This document shows positions 24,796 through 37,282 of a DNA stretch of 64,000 nt, piece after piece; positions within the stretch are counted from its first letter, which is position 1, and each line of letters starts with the position of its first letter. The DNA is from Medicago truncatula (lineage: Eukaryota; Streptophyta; Magnoliopsida; Fabales; Fabaceae): positions 44,417,762 through 44,481,761 of the forward strand of contig NC_053042.1 in NCBI RefSeq assembly GCF_003473485.1, written 5' to 3'. A program made the translations under genes and the position numbers. The notes beneath the pieces were generated by a model, which was not told the DNA's origin, made no database searches, and saw nothing but the letters and a program-made list of their open reading frames with translations.

Positions 24796-25563
24796 ATGGA
24801 ATATGAATGTAGCCCTCTTACCTGGGAATTCTATAACCATGATGAGGTATTTATTTTCATGGAAATTTCCTTTGTGTTTTTTATTCACTTATTTGATTAA
24901 TTTTGTTGTTTTCATTCATATTTGAAATTGCAGGGATTGTTAGAGGACTTGAAGCATTCACTTCTTTACACTACTTTGGAGCTAGAAGCAACTATTGTTT
25001 CAGCTAAGGAAGAGATTACAAGAAAAGAATGTGAATTGATTCATGCCAATGATCTTTTGAGCAAAGTTATCAAAGAAAGAGATGAAGCTAGAGCAAAATG
25101 CCAGAATCTAATGCTTGAAAAACAAGAGTTTCAAATAGACAACAAATCAGGAAGTGAAAATGAGTATTCAACACAAAATGCTTCTTCTGATTGTGAAGAA
25201 AATAGTTCAACCACACTTCCAACACCATTTCAAGCAGTGTTAGAATTAGCAGAAAAGAAACCATTGCCAGAGAAAGGGAAACTTTTGAAGGCAGTGGTAG
25301 AAGCTGGACCATTGTTGCAGACTCTTCTTCTAGCTGGACCATTGCCACAGTGGCAACATCCACCTCCACAACTCAACTCTATTGAGATTCCTCCAGTTTC
25401 AATTTCATCTCCAAATTCTTCCTCTTTAAGCAAGAAAAGGGATCTTGTATTCTCTTCAGGTTCTGATTTTCCTGTTTCAAAGTGTAGAAAAGTTGTTCAC
25501 CACTCACCAATAACACCTACCACTGCCTCAAATCATTTCCTACCACATCCATCATTTTCATAA
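24796..25563 (+). CDS. DUF1635 family protein
   Basis: Two exons: 24796-24846 (MEYECSPLTWEFYNHDE) and 24934-25563, phase 0, 226 residues. A coiled coil (about residues 18-80) includes LEDLKHSLLYTTLELEATIV and the family-like KERDEARAKCQNL. A conserved C-terminal block reads GKLLKAVVEAGPLLQTLLLA followed by GPLPQWQHPPP. The tail is Ser/Pro-rich with a small basic patch (SKKRDLVFS, SKCRKVVHH). The family is plant-specific, and its biochemical function is unknown to me; the coiled coil suggests it binds partners. The start ATG at 24796 is preferred because its 17 codons splice in phase into a typical N-terminus. Confidence 0.85.
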
Positions 25564-26715
25564 AGTAGTGTTAGAAAACTTACTTTAACACTCTTTTTCT
25601 AATACTCTCTCGGTGAAATTCAATGATGAAAACCTACTTGAATTTCAATTTTTGAAGTTTGATTTGTTAATGTAATTGTTTTATGGAGTTACAAATCTGT
25701 ATTGGAAAATCTCAAATCAATGATAAAGATAGTTACCATTAATTTATCGATTGTGTAACATTAATCAGTTGATCATAAATGAGTGGTCAAGCTTGACTAC
25801 GTTACCTACCACATGTAACTGTATGATAATTTTATGGTACAAAATCTAAATCGTTGAATTTTACTAAAGAAAAAAGAGTGTTGAAAAGAAAAATGTTAAA
25901 CGAAGTGTCACTATTACTTTCCTTTTCGTAATGTTTTTATCCGCAAAGCAAATTAGGATGAAACATGTGGCCTATGTGTATCACCTCAACTTTGTCACCG
26001 TATTAACAAACCTTGACCTACTTCTATGTAGTATGCTTCAAAAGTGTGAATCAATTGTTGACGTTTAATGTTTCCTTAATTAATCTCATCTCTCTATGTA
26101 TATATTTGGTCAAATGAGGTTGAATTCTTAGAAAAATAATTGTTAGGAATTGAAAAATCTCATTTTAAAGTTTTGATGTGGTGTGGTATAGGAGGGTGGG
26201 GTAACCCCTAACCAGGCTTCAAATGGCATGGGTTTTAATTTAAGATTATTGTTGTGCTCGTGTTATTTTTCCAAAAGTTGTTTGCTTTCACATGAAGCAC
26301 ACTTTATTTAATGGTAGTCTCTGCCTGCCATTGAAGAGTACATTTAATTAGACTCCCCATAATGAAGACTAAGAACCAGTTCTATGGTAATGACTAATGA
26401 TATTGTGGTTATTGTCTTATTGAATTGTTTGCAAATAACTTTTCTAATAAGTATATTATCAAGCTATCCACATATCAAAGTAAATTAACTATCTCTCCAA
26501 AGGTTCTTTTATTATGTGCAAATTTACATATATTTTTATAATAAACATTTACCTTGCATCACTTATATAAAAATGACACATGTTACATTATAATTGCTTT
26601 AAATAATAAGAGATGATGATTTAATAAAATTGGATTGATTAATATGTAAAATTGTAGTTGAAAGGAAAATAGTTATGCAATTTTTTTTAAGGAAATAGTT
26701 ACGCTAAATTGTAGT
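25564..26715. other. DUF1635 3' flank and A/T-rich spacer
   Basis: No gene is seen. The first 200 bases are likely 3' UTR; the remainder is unremarkable A/T-rich sequence leading into the minisatellite. Confidence 0.55.
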
Positions 26716-27155
26716 TGTAAAAAGGATCGTAGAAGAAAAAAAAAAAATCTTATATAGAGGTCTTTTCTAAAAAGAATCGTAGAAGAAAAAAAAAAATCCT
26801 CATTTAGAGGTCTACCTTAAAAAGGATCGTAGAAGCAAAAAAAAATCCTCATATAGAGGTGTTCCCTAAAAGGGTCGTAGAAGAGAAAGAAAAAAAAAAA
26901 CCTCATATATATAGAGGTCTTCCCTAAAAAGGGCCGTAGAAGAAAAAAAAAATCCTCATATAGAGGTAATCCCTAAAAAGGGTCGTAGAAGAAAAAGAAA
27001 AAAAAAAAAAAAAACTCATATAGAGGTCTTCCCTAAAAAGTTTCGTAGAAGAAAAAAAAAATCCTCATAAAGAGGTGTTCCCTAAAACGGGCCGTAGAAG
27101 AAAAAAAAAAAACCTCATATAGAGGTCTTCCCTAAAAAGGGTCGTACAAGAAAAG
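26716..27155. repeat. minisatellite, nine units of about 47-61 bp
   Basis: The core 'cgtagaag' (last copy 'cgtacaag') recurs nine times, at about 26730, 26777, 26829, 26877, 26936, 26986, 27047, 27095 and 27146. Each unit holds an A-run of variable length, cctcatatagaggt (a small inverted repeat, cctc/gagg) and 'cttccctaaaaaggg'. Most of the length difference between units comes from the A-run. It abuts LTR-like sequence on its right side. Confidence 0.9.
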
Positions 27156-27970
27156 CCCCTCCCATAAAAAAGGGAGAAATAACTGAGGAAGAAGTTAACA
27201 ACAAAATTACGAAGTACAACAAACTTTAGAAGAAAAAAGAAGAGAAATTCGAAACACTAAAGCAAATTAGAATAAAAACTGCATTGTCTCAAACAATAAA
27301 TATTTCAACAGGAATTTAGAACGCGATGAGGGCGCCTTGAAGGGCTTGCCCTATTAAGGTTACATCAGAATTAGATCAACAAAGAACCACATTCATGACA
27401 AAAAATAAAGTTAAGCTACGGACAAGAGTATTAGGGTGCCATGAAAAGATCGCTCGATAAAAACATCAAAATAACAAAGGATAAGGCGCCATTAAAAGAC
27501 ATTGCCACACTCTATGATCAAGCCATCAATATGGACCATCAATTTCATAATTAATCACTTCGCTTTGTCCCAGACTCGTGCTTGGGGGTGGTGGGCTGTG
27601 GAACGACAACTTCTCAATTCATCACTTCGCCTTGTCCCAAGACTCATGCTTGGGGGGCTGTGGACCGTCAATCTATCCTTAAGGGCACAGATGCCCTCCA
27701 GAAAGGCTCGGGCGCCCTCTATAAGGGCCCTGAAGTCCTAGGAATGTCCCCCTAAGGGCGATGCCTTGCCTTATCAAGCTTCTAGAACGCTCTAAAGTGA
27801 CTTAGGGCCCAAGTTATTTGGGGCTTAAGTCACAGAATTACATGTCAATGAAATGCTATAAATACCCCTCTTGAGAACATTCTCAAACCATGACCTAAAC
27901 AGTTCTGACCCTAGTTTCAGATATTGTACTCACTGCAAGTACAATTAATTTATAAAGAAACAAATTATCT
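27156..27970 (+). mobile_element. LTR-like retroelement sequence
   Basis: GC-richer than its surroundings, with repeated 'gggcgcc/aagggc' blocks. Two near-identical copies of an 'atcacttcg..ttgtccca' plus 'gactcRtgcttggggg' segment lie at about 27556-27607 and 27622-27667. The right end has 'ctataaatacccctcttgag', a TATA plus start-like motif typical of an LTR. Together with the minisatellite it resembles the 3' UTR tandem repeats and LTR of large Ty3/gypsy elements such as Ogre, but no coding region or clear TG..CA ends are visible. Confidence 0.5.
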
Positions 27971-28051
27971 CATACTTGACATGGTTATACACGCTAGTTA
28001 AGAAGTTCAAAATAGTAAATTTATTTTAAAATTTGTGCATTTTATATTAAA

Positions 28052-28080
28052 CTAGATCCTGACCCGCACGACATGCGGGT
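28052..28080 (-). mobile_element. Helitron 3' terminus
   Basis: Read on the minus strand: a 7-bp stem ACCCGCA..TGCGGGT with a five-base loop, a seven-base spacer, then CTAG followed by T. This is the usual plant Helitron 3' end (hairpin, then CTRR, inserted before T). The body would lie at higher coordinates; I did not find the 5' TC end. Confidence 0.55.
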
Positions 28081-28690
28081 GTTGTTATATTTTGTTTATA
28101 TATTTGTATTTATAATTTTTGCATATAGATACAAAAGAAATAACAACTAATTTTTCACATATATATAATATAGTGACTAACAAAAAAGTTAGAGTGCAAA
28201 ACAACTCGTATGGGAAAAAATTATTGTTAAGAGATTTACGTGGAAGAAAAGGTGAAAAAGAAATGATAAAAATAGCAAGCCTAGAGGAACTGTTATATAA
28301 AACAAGCTTGTAAATAAAATAACTAAAGACTTGACCATTAAAATAAAACAACTAAAAATAAGGGAGTTAATGGTTTTTAATTTTTTTTTGGTACAAATGG
28401 TTTTTGAAATTTTAATTCTCTAATTATTAAAAATTATAGATGTCATTGTACCAAAAAAATTTATAGATGTCATCTAAAGCACAAGATTGATCCAATCGTC
28501 CACAACGAATGAAAGGTAGAACGACTTTGACACTTAAATTTTAAAAATAATATTATTTTGTTGTACATCCTTTGAACATATTTATAAACAACCATTATAT
28601 TTTCATATTCATTGAATAACTGATGTATTTTGACAATATTATATGTCAGACACATTAATTATTCAATTCAATAAATTTTAAAAAAAGAAC

Positions 28691-28753
28691 AATATTTGTT
28701 TATAAATGTGATTGAATAAACTATATATTCAATCACATTTATAAACAAATATT
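28691..28753. repeat. perfect 28-bp inverted repeat, 7-base loop
   Basis: Positions 28691-28718 are the exact reverse complement of 28726-28753, with aactata as the loop. A partial third copy of the arm ('aaatattgaataaacta') follows immediately. It is A/T-rich and could extrude a cruciform or be a foldback element end. Confidence 0.85.
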
Positions 28754-29101
28754 TGTTTAAAAAAAAACAAATATTGAATAAACTACATATCTATATCTAT
28801 CTGATTTCAGAACTCTCATGTTGAGTTCATCAGAAGATAAGTAAATAGGGTAGCTTACGAGTTAATTCAGGCAGCCCTGTCTAATCCTAACCCCCACGTT
28901 ATTGATGATGTACATACATGTATTTGACATATTTTAGCTAATGAAATGTAATGATTTTCTTCCTTAAAAAAAAAAATCAATATTTATCTATTGTAAAAAA
29001 AAAAAAAACTATATATCTATCTCTAAATAGAAGTGTGAATTAAATTGAGAGGATCTAGACCTCAAAATGTTTTTTTTAAGTCTTGACCTCAAAATCTTAA
29101 A

Positions 29102-29284
29102 GAGAAATGATATTTATACATTCATTTTATGACAATTTTTTGACAACCTTCTCTCTCATACTCACATTATACTCTTATTCTCTCTCTTCCTTTTTCTCTC
29201 TCCATTGTTTTTGACCAATGAAAAGAGAGAGAAAAGAAGTTGTCACAAAAGTTGTCTCAAATGGATGTTCAAATATCACTACTC
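29102..29284. mobile_element. MULE-like MITE, copy C
   Basis: The left end is gagaaatgatatttata and the right end gttcaaatatcactactc. It is flanked by a perfect 9-bp direct repeat aatcttaaa (29093-29101 and 29285-29293). This copy best defines the family's target-site size. Relative to copies A and B its interior runs in the opposite orientation. Confidence 0.85.
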
Positions 29285-29293
29285 AATCTTAAA

Positions 29294-30607
29294 CAATTCA
29301 GGTCTCTTGTATCGGGGATGGGAGATGATTAATGGAATTTCTTAAAGGTCTACTAAAGTTTAAGATGTTGAATGCATCATTTTTTGGATAATTTTTTTTA
29401 AAAAAAATTATCAAATATTTTAAAAACGCATGTTAGCAATTTTTTTAGGTAACATGAATCCAACTTGGAGCAATGTGTAATTACTCTTGTAATTTGTTGG
29501 TGCGTTTTATCTACAAAAAGTAAATATTGCCCAGTCAGTACCAGAAATAACAACATATGATAAATTTTTATGGTATTGAATAACTTTTGTTTTTATAGAA
29601 TTTTGGGTATGCAAAATGTTATTTTGGTATTTTAGACAACTTATATATGTGATAAAAAGTTGTGTTGTGGTTTGATGAGGGAGAAGAATTTTGTTTTTGT
29701 CATATCTTTTTGCCTTCAATTTGTCCTGCCGCCGGAACAGTTTTACAAATCAAACATTGTAAAATTTGAATTGTCATATCATATACTTCATTTTTTAATA
29801 AATCAAACACACCCTAAATATTTCCAACATACATCTATGATCATTATTATAAATAAAAATTAACATTTTAAATTCATTCAATAAATAATACTCCTATTAA
29901 ACATCTTTAATATACACCTCCTTCTAGTATACTACTAGTACTTTATTGTTAAAAAAACTTGCATTTAAAATGCACGCACTGAATAAGTCTGACACTTTTT
30001 ATTGGCAAATGAATTAGTCTGGCATGTTCTTTAAAGAAATTAGCCGACAAGCACATGGATCAAGGCTTAAGCTCCATTGACAGGGTAAGCCGTCAAAAGA
30101 AAAGACTACCAGTTTGTGAATAGAAATTAGAATTTTCAATTTCAACGGGTTTCTATTCGGTTTTTATTATAAGAAAATTATAAAAAAAAAAAATACAATG
30201 TCACAATTTTTAAAGAGCGTCATAACACAATGGTTGTTTATAATACAATGTCATAATTTATAAAATACAACTTCAATGTCATAATACAATGTCATTAATT
30301 AATAAAGTTGTTATAACCGGTCTAACTTTGATCTAGCTTATAGTCATACTTTTGAACCTTTAAATTTTAATCTATAACCGAGTCGGTTCAATTATCTGAG
30401 CATTGTCATAGCCTTATTTTTTTTTATCAGCCAAAATAATAGATTAAGAAGACTCCCTTTGAAGCACGAAGTGTGCCAAAAGGGTTAAAAAAAAAAAAAC
30501 ACAAACAAATCTCGTGATTGTCCTTGCTTATTTAAGATAAGCTTTTGTCCACTCTATTGTAATATAAAAAAAAAAAATCAAAGGATAAGTGCTCTATATA
30601 CTTTGTA
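29294..30607. other. upstream region of the FAD monooxygenase gene
   Basis: No gene is supported. Short open frames at 29507-29719 (-) and 29660-29863 (+) overlap on opposite strands and are A/T-driven. The 60 bases before 30608 are A-rich leader sequence ('ctctatatactttgta' lies just before the ATG). Confidence 0.55.
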
Positions 30608-33600
30608 ATGGAGATTGTAGTTGAAGAAGATATTGTGATTGTGGGAGCTGGAATTGCTGGCCTCACAACATCCTTGGCACTTCACAGGTATTCTCTTTAT
30701 TCCCCTAAATTTATCCTATTTCTATATATTGAACATCTATATTTTTCTTTTGATAATCATCTTCTTGATGCTAAGTATTTACATATTTCTTAATGGTGAC
30801 ATAATCTCTATGGAAAACTTCATAGTTAGAGTTGTCAAAATAAATATTATCTACTGGATCGATCCATCTACATATCAATCATCTATATTTTTCTTTTGAT
30901 AATCATATTCTTGATGTGAAGTATTACATATTTTTTTAATGAAGAATTAATCTCTATGAAAATCTTTACTGTTGTTGCTTTTTAAAGAGAAATGATATTT
31001 GTACAACCATTTTGTGACAACTTCTCCACAACTTTCTCTCTCATACTCACTTTATGTTTTTATTTTCTCTCTTCCTTTTTCTCTCTCTATTGTTTTTGAC
31101 CAATAAATAAAGAAAAAAAATTATCATAAAAATTGTATGAAATAGTTGTTCAAATATCATCATTACTCATTTTTAAAATAAGTTTTATCAAAGAGATCGA
31201 CTTATCGAAATGGTTGTAAAAAAACATGAAAAAAGGATTGTATTTTTTTGGCCCACCCACTGAATCTATATTTAATATGGTTGGCCCTCCAGACTTTGGT
31301 CCGACCTATTTAAAGTATAAAAACAATTTTATGTTTTGGATTGATATGCTTAAATAATAAATGGCGCAAACTAAAAAAAATCTAAGTCCCTTTTTTATTC
31401 TCTCACTCAACAATTGATCATGTGAGTGTGCGGCCCTCAACTCTTTTTGTTTGTACGAGTGAAATCAATCATTGACAGTGATGTATTGTAGATTGGGTGT
31501 AGAAAGTTTGGTATTAGAATCTTCAGATAGTTTGCGAGTCGGTGGATTTGCTTTAACGTTATGGGAAAATGCTTGGAAGGCCTTGGATGTTGTAGGTGTT
31601 GGAAATATCCTCCGCCACCAACATCTACAACTTCATCGGTAAGTAGAAACTACTACATCTCTTTCTTATTTTAGTTTTATATGTAAATGATGCTTTCTTT
31701 GTCTCTATTTATAAAAATCTTTTGTAAAAAAAAGTTGTCACTAAATATAAACCCATATACAAATTATTAGGTGGTGTTTTTTTTTTTAAAAAATATAACC
31801 CTAATTAATACTACTAACTTATAATGAAATATGAAAAGTCAAATTAAATACACATTTAAACAAAGAATAATTTAGTAATATTCATATATGTCCCCGTCAT
31901 ATTAGCTCGGCTGGTAAGGACAATGCATAATATATGCAAGGTCCGGGGTTCGAATCTCGACCACCACAAAAAAAAAAAGTAATATCCATATATAGAACGG
32001 ACAAATTAACTATTTACCAAATTTTTCTAATATACGTGAAATTGATCGGATAATAAAGTACGGATGGAGTATTTTGACATTATAATTCAACAATAGATTA
32101 GATGATTAAAATAATTTAAATATGGGAAATGCTAACTTGTGCTCTTAAAGTACAAGTTAAGCATGCCACAACAACCCGAACGATCTCCATTTTTTTGCAC
32201 GCCTCATGACAATTGAGTTTGATATCCCTCTTAAGGATATTTTCAACCAATATAAGTTGTTTCAGTATGTCGAGTATCCGTTTGAAAATGATTATTAGGG
32301 CAATCTTCAACATTACTAGTAAACTTTTGGACGATGGTTGTGTGATTATCCGGTATCTGAAAAAATTTCTCGAAGACTTTTTTGTCCCGCCACTTCCATA
32401 AATGGTTAGAAGTTGTCACGAAAGTTATATTACACTTAGAGTTGGGCACTCAGTTCTGATGCTTGTTGAGGTTGGCAAACACCCATTTGCTCCAATCAAA
32501 GGAAAAAAAATGACATTTATACAATTAGAAGGTATAAAATTGGTTCATACCTAAGTTGCATAAGTGCTGTCTCCGGACACATGAAGGGTAGTCTCATCCT
32601 CAATCCCACAACAAGGATAAGTTGGGGATATGTCCACACTACTTCGATAATAATTAGTTAAAATAAGATCACGAGAAACAAACCTAATGAATGCTTGAAT
32701 ACGATTATGACCCTTCCAATTTCACAAAAATTTTCATTTCCCTCTAGTATTAGCACAATTCTCGTCTTTCATGTCATAAACAATTTTGATCGAGAATCTT
32801 CGTGTACTCTCCTCAGCCAAAAATATTAGTGCAAATTTTCCTTTCTCAAATAAATATAATAAGAGTTTTTTTTTTCTTTTTTTTTTTTTTTTTTTTTAAG
32901 GAATAAGAGTTTATTTATTGTACACTAACCGTGTAAATGTATTTTAAACATACATCAAGTGATATGTTGTCACGTTAATTAATAAATATCAAAATTCATG
33001 AGTTTTTTTTTTAAAGAAAAAACTCATGTGTTTTTATATTCATTAATTTATGTAACAACACATAATTGAATACATGTGTAAAATATTATATACTTTACGA
33101 TGTATATTAATTAAATTCATATAATAAAGTGTCGCAACTGTTCAAACATCGGTGCCTTGTTGTAATTTGAAATGTTTTATTTGATAGGTTTCAATTTAAT
33201 AATTTGGTCCGACATATACATCCCTGCCCTGTTGAAATATGAAATGTATTGACTTTTTTCTTTTAGGAAAGCTGTATTGTTTGATAAGTTATAATTTAAT
33301 AATTTGATCCGACATATATAGATCAGCCTTGTTGCAATTTGAAATATAAATTTGATAAGTTGCAATTTAACAATTTGATCTGACTTATGTATTAAAAAAG
33401 AGGTTGTACATTAAATTAGTTTTTTTTTATTAATAATTTGATCTTACCTATGTATTAAAAAAGAGGCTGTACATTAAATTAGTTTTTATTATTTTTTGAT
33501 AAATAAATAAAATAGTACTACCTCCGTCCCTAATTATAGGGCCCTTTTGAAAAAATAACGGGAATTAAGAAAGTGAATATTTGTATTAAATATGTTTGTA

Positions 33601-36600
33601 ATTAGTATTGTTTTTACAATTTTATCCTTTAAGAGAGAGATGATTTATGTTTTCAACATGTTATTTATTGCTGATTGAAGAAAAAGATGTATAATTAATA
33701 GGAGCATGTATGTAAAGAAATAATTAATGTAGTTGAAAATAGCAAAGGGGTCTTATAAAAATGGACAAAAAAAAGATCTTATAATTAGAGACGGAGTTAA
33801 ATGACTATTAAAATTCAGACATATAAATAGATGAATCAGGGTTTGACTCCAATTATAATATTTGACCTAATAATTTCGGGTAATTTAATATATGATATAT
33901 ATTAAATTATTTTTTAGGTTAAAACCAATCGATAACTACCACTTGAATCAATTTTGGTGTATATTATTAAATTAGCCTTTGTGTGTATAAATGATTCGAA
34001 ACATTTATTTATTCAATAAATCAACATGTTGGTTCTTTAAACAAGTCCGTCAATTTTTTGACCGAATCCAACAATTTAGTTCTTTCCTTCAAAAAAAGAA
34101 AAATGTTCTTCAAATTCGAAAATGTTCTTTCAAATCAAAATCGAAAATGGCCAATAATGTAGTTTTTCTACCCTCTTAAAAAAAACTTAGATTGTTTTTG
34201 GTATAATAGAATTTTTTTTTCTTTTACAGAACAACTTAGCTACTATTAATATTTAGGAAAATTTATAACAATTAATGTCTAAGATATTTATAATTTAATA
34301 TATATATATATCTTTTTGGTTGTTAACCCTTTGATTTTTAGGAAAAAAGGTTATAGTAATCCGAAGTTAGATCGAAAGATAAGTAATGTCAAATTGAAAA
34401 TCATTTTACATAGGAATCAAACTCGAATTGTCGAGAATATATAATTCATTCTTGATAAAACTCACTAACCATTTGAGATCAATCATTTAATTATAATTTA
34501 TATCAAGATATAAATTATTTGTTAATATTAAATTACTTTTATTAGGATCAACATAGTATAACACATTATATTTAAAATAATGAAGGTAGAAATAGAGAAA
34601 AACAATACACCATATGCTTGAACCCCATCAGAGGTATCATCTTAAAAATGTTATAAACTCATGACAGATGCTATAAACTCGTAATCATAAGCATCGTAAT
34701 TTTATCCACTGCATTACTTGAAAAAAAAAAAAAAAAGTCTTGCTAACCATTAAGGATTCTCCATGTTTAATTTAGTTTCCACTAGATATTTTTTAAGAAT
34801 TCTTAATAAAGAAATTATAATTTAAAAAAATTAAAGATTTAATTTCCAATACAATAAATACACAAATTTTTATAAAATATTATCACTTTACGTGTTCAAA
34901 GAATGCTCAAGATACATTCGTTAACGTTTTTAAAAAAAAAAAAGTTGGCTAATAGCATGCTTGGTATGAATGAAATTGTGAACACATTCGTTACCTCTCT
35001 TGTGCCAAACACACACCATCACAATTTTGCTCTAGTTATTCTTAACCTCAATTCTCTCTTATCATCTTTCTCATGACAAATCATACCCTAAGTGACCGAA
35101 ACTAAAAACTTGAATTGAAGTGCAGGCTTGTCACTACTACTTTGATTACAGGGCAACAAACTTCAACCACGTCTTTCAAGGACAGAAAATTAGCAAAGCA
35201 GTAAGTACATCGTATGTTATATTTTATTTTATATAATAATGTTAACATTCACACCATACCTTTATAAAAGTGTTACAAATTTTGTAAATATCCTGCTCAA
35301 ACTCTATTATTCTTACTATATATCATGTGTTTTTAATTTATGTCATGCAGTGGACCCTATGAAGTTCGTTGTGTTAGAAGGCAGTTATTGTTGGAAGCCC
35401 TTGCTAGTGAGCTTCCAAGTGGCACTATTAGGTACTTGTCAAAGGTTGTTGCTATTCAGGAATCTGGTTTCTTTAAGATACTCCATCTTGCCGATGGAAC
35501 AACCATCAAAACCAAGGTAAACAATATTATGTGTGACATAGTAACATATACAATATTCTTTGTTGTATTTTGTGCTCACAAATATCACATAGTATGTATA
35601 TACATGGATGCTTGCAATTTAAAAGGTATTGATCGGGTGTGATGGAGTTAACTCTTTGGTAGCAAAGTGGCTAGGCTTCAAGGAGGCCTCTTACACAGGG
35701 AGATATGCAGCCAGGGGCTATTCAGAGTGCGAGACCAATCATGAGTTGGAACCAATGTTCATGCAATACTTTGGTAAAGGTTTTAGAGCTGGAGCTCTTC
35801 CATGTAATGAGAAGGGTGTTTACTGGTTTTTTACATGGACTCCTACAAGCCAAGGTGAATGAATACTCTCTTCAATCTTATTTCTAAATGAGCATGAATC
35901 TCACTCTCTCAAAAGCTAGCTAACACTTTGTTTGGTTGCGAAAATAAATTGAGAGGAATTATAGTGAAAGGAAAGCTAACTCATAAGATGATGGTACTTG
36001 AGCGCTTACTTATACGACATCCTAAGAATCTTGACAATTTGAGACTCCAATACCTAGCTTCATGCCCAATGTGGGTCCTATGTGTCTGATTTCCATATTG
36101 TCGTCTTAAATTTGAGGGTGTCCTACCACATATATAAATAATACGATCTGAAAACCTAGACAATGTTAATTAGACTCTGATACAACTTCAATAGTCATGC
36201 TCACCTATGTGAATCATTGATCCAATTATCATATTATCATCATTAACCCGACTTTGATATAAATGAATCTGGATCTCACTCTCAAAAGTTAGATCTAAGA
36301 ATGAGGATACCCTTATATATATGTATCATCTTGATAATAGGAGACTCCAACATAGAACTTTTATACTTATATATAAGGAAAAAAGACTAGTTCACACGTT
36401 ATAAAATTTGTTAATCTGATTTAATTTTATTAATATACTAAACAAAGTAATTATAGTCTTCTAATTGCCCCTCATGGGAATTTTACCTATGAGAATAAAA
36501 GGATGATTGGAAAATCAAATTGAAATTAATTGAAAGGTAATTTAAAACTAATAACATTAAATATGGATTTTTTACTCAATATTAAATATTGTTGAAATAG

Positions 36601-37282
36601 TTAACATTTGTTTATATTTTAGATCACTAAACATATCTTTAATGTTGCTTGTATTCAAGAATATGGATGGAGCACCCTTTTCTTTTGCATATCCAAATTA
36701 AATTATTTGTTTCAACCCATAAAATGAAATATATATTTGACTTGTCTTACAGAAAAAGAGCTACTACAAGACCCGGCTAAACTGAAAGAATATGTATTAA
36801 AGAAGTTAGAGAAAATGCCAAGTGATGTTAGATCTTTCATAGAAAACACTGAGATAGATGCTTTCCATTCAGCTCCATTGAGATATAGAAATCCATGGGA
36901 GCTCATAATGGGAAATATTAGCAAAGGAAATGTTTGTGTTGTTGGTGATGCTTTACACTCTATGGCACCTGATCTTGCCCAAGGGGGGTGTTCTGCTTTA
37001 GAAGATGGGGTGGTATTAGCAAGGTGCTTAGCTGAGATATTTTCCAAGAGATTGAAGGAAGAAGATGAATACAAAAGGATTGAGGAAGGTTTGAAGAAAT
37101 ATGCAAAGGAGAGAAGATGGAGATCCATTGATCTCATTGGTAGATCTTATGTTGTGGGTTCTATTCAGCAAGGTGGTTCAAAATTGGTCAACTTCTTTAG
37201 AGATAAAATTTTGGCTACATTCTTAGCCCATCAGTTGTTGAAGAAGTCTGATTTTGATTGTGGAAAACTAAGAGAGCCCTAA
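30608..37282 (+). CDS. FAD-dependent monooxygenase (MO1/CTF2-like)
   Basis: Six exons: 30608-30687, 31492-31638, 35126-35200, 35351-35516, 35626-35854 and 36753-37282. All borders are GT..AG with matching phases, giving 408 residues. The N-terminus carries the dinucleotide-binding loop [20 protein letters not shown]; the middle has the LIGCDGVNS motif, and the C-terminal half [20 protein letters not shown], which contacts the FAD pyrophosphate and ribityl in the PHBH-type fold. This is the class A flavoprotein monooxygenase family that in plants includes MO1 and CTF2 and is related to zeaxanthin epoxidase. The substrate is unknown. No clear transit peptide precedes the FAD loop, so a cytosolic protein is likely. 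Intron 2 (about 3.5 kb) and intron 1 hold transposons. Confidence 0.92.
30734..30967. repeat. direct duplication in monooxygenase intron 1
   Basis: A segment of about 87 bp starting 'catctatatttttcttttga' at 30734 recurs from 30880 with a handful of differences (cttcttgatgctaag versus attcttgatgtgaag). The two copies are about 146 bp apart. Both are intronic, so the coding sequence is unaffected. Confidence 0.8.
30987..31168. mobile_element. MULE-like MITE, copy D
   Basis: The left end is gagaaatgatatttgtacaa and the right end gttcaaatatcatcattactc. The 9-bp flanks ctttttaaa (30978-30986) and atttttaaa (31169-31177) match at eight positions. It lies inside intron 1 of the monooxygenase gene, in the same interior orientation as copy C. 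Confidence 0.78.
31890..31977 (+). mobile_element. tRNA-derived SINE copy 2
   Basis: An 88-bp body with box A-like 'tagctcggctggtaagg' and box B-like 'gggttcgaatctcg' and a 3' A-tail. It is bracketed by a 16-bp target duplication agtaatattcatatat / agtaatatccatatat (31874-31889 and 31978-31993), which differs at one base. This is the clearest SINE insertion in the window, in intron 2 of the monooxygenase gene. Confidence 0.85.
33178..33490. repeat. nested tandem repeats in monooxygenase intron 2
   Basis: A unit built around 'aatttgatccgacatat' appears three to four times between 33178 and 33390. A second unit ('tatgtattaaaaaagagg' plus 'tgtacattaaattag') appears twice, near 33387 and 33449. 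The repeats are A/T-rich and noncoding. Confidence 0.65.
33518..33797. mobile_element. Stowaway-like MITE
   Basis: It begins ctacctccgtccctaattat and ends with the imperfect inverse ataattagagacggagt, flanked by TA on both sides (33516-33517 and 33798-33799). The 'CTCCGTCCC' terminus and TA target are diagnostic of Tc1/mariner-type Stowaway MITEs of plants. It has no coding capacity. Confidence 0.8.

Noticed and set aside
26716-27155. CRISPR-like array (regular repeats)
   Set aside because: The repeats are directly adjacent with no unique spacers and vary in A-run length; this is a plant minisatellite.
27502-27741. 79-residue frame in the LTR-like region
   Set aside because: Arises from the GC-richer direct repeats of the LTR; no retroelement protein motif.
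36712-37137. 141-residue frame antisense to monooxygenase exon 6
   Set aside because: Shadow of the conserved FAD-binding coding region on the other strand.
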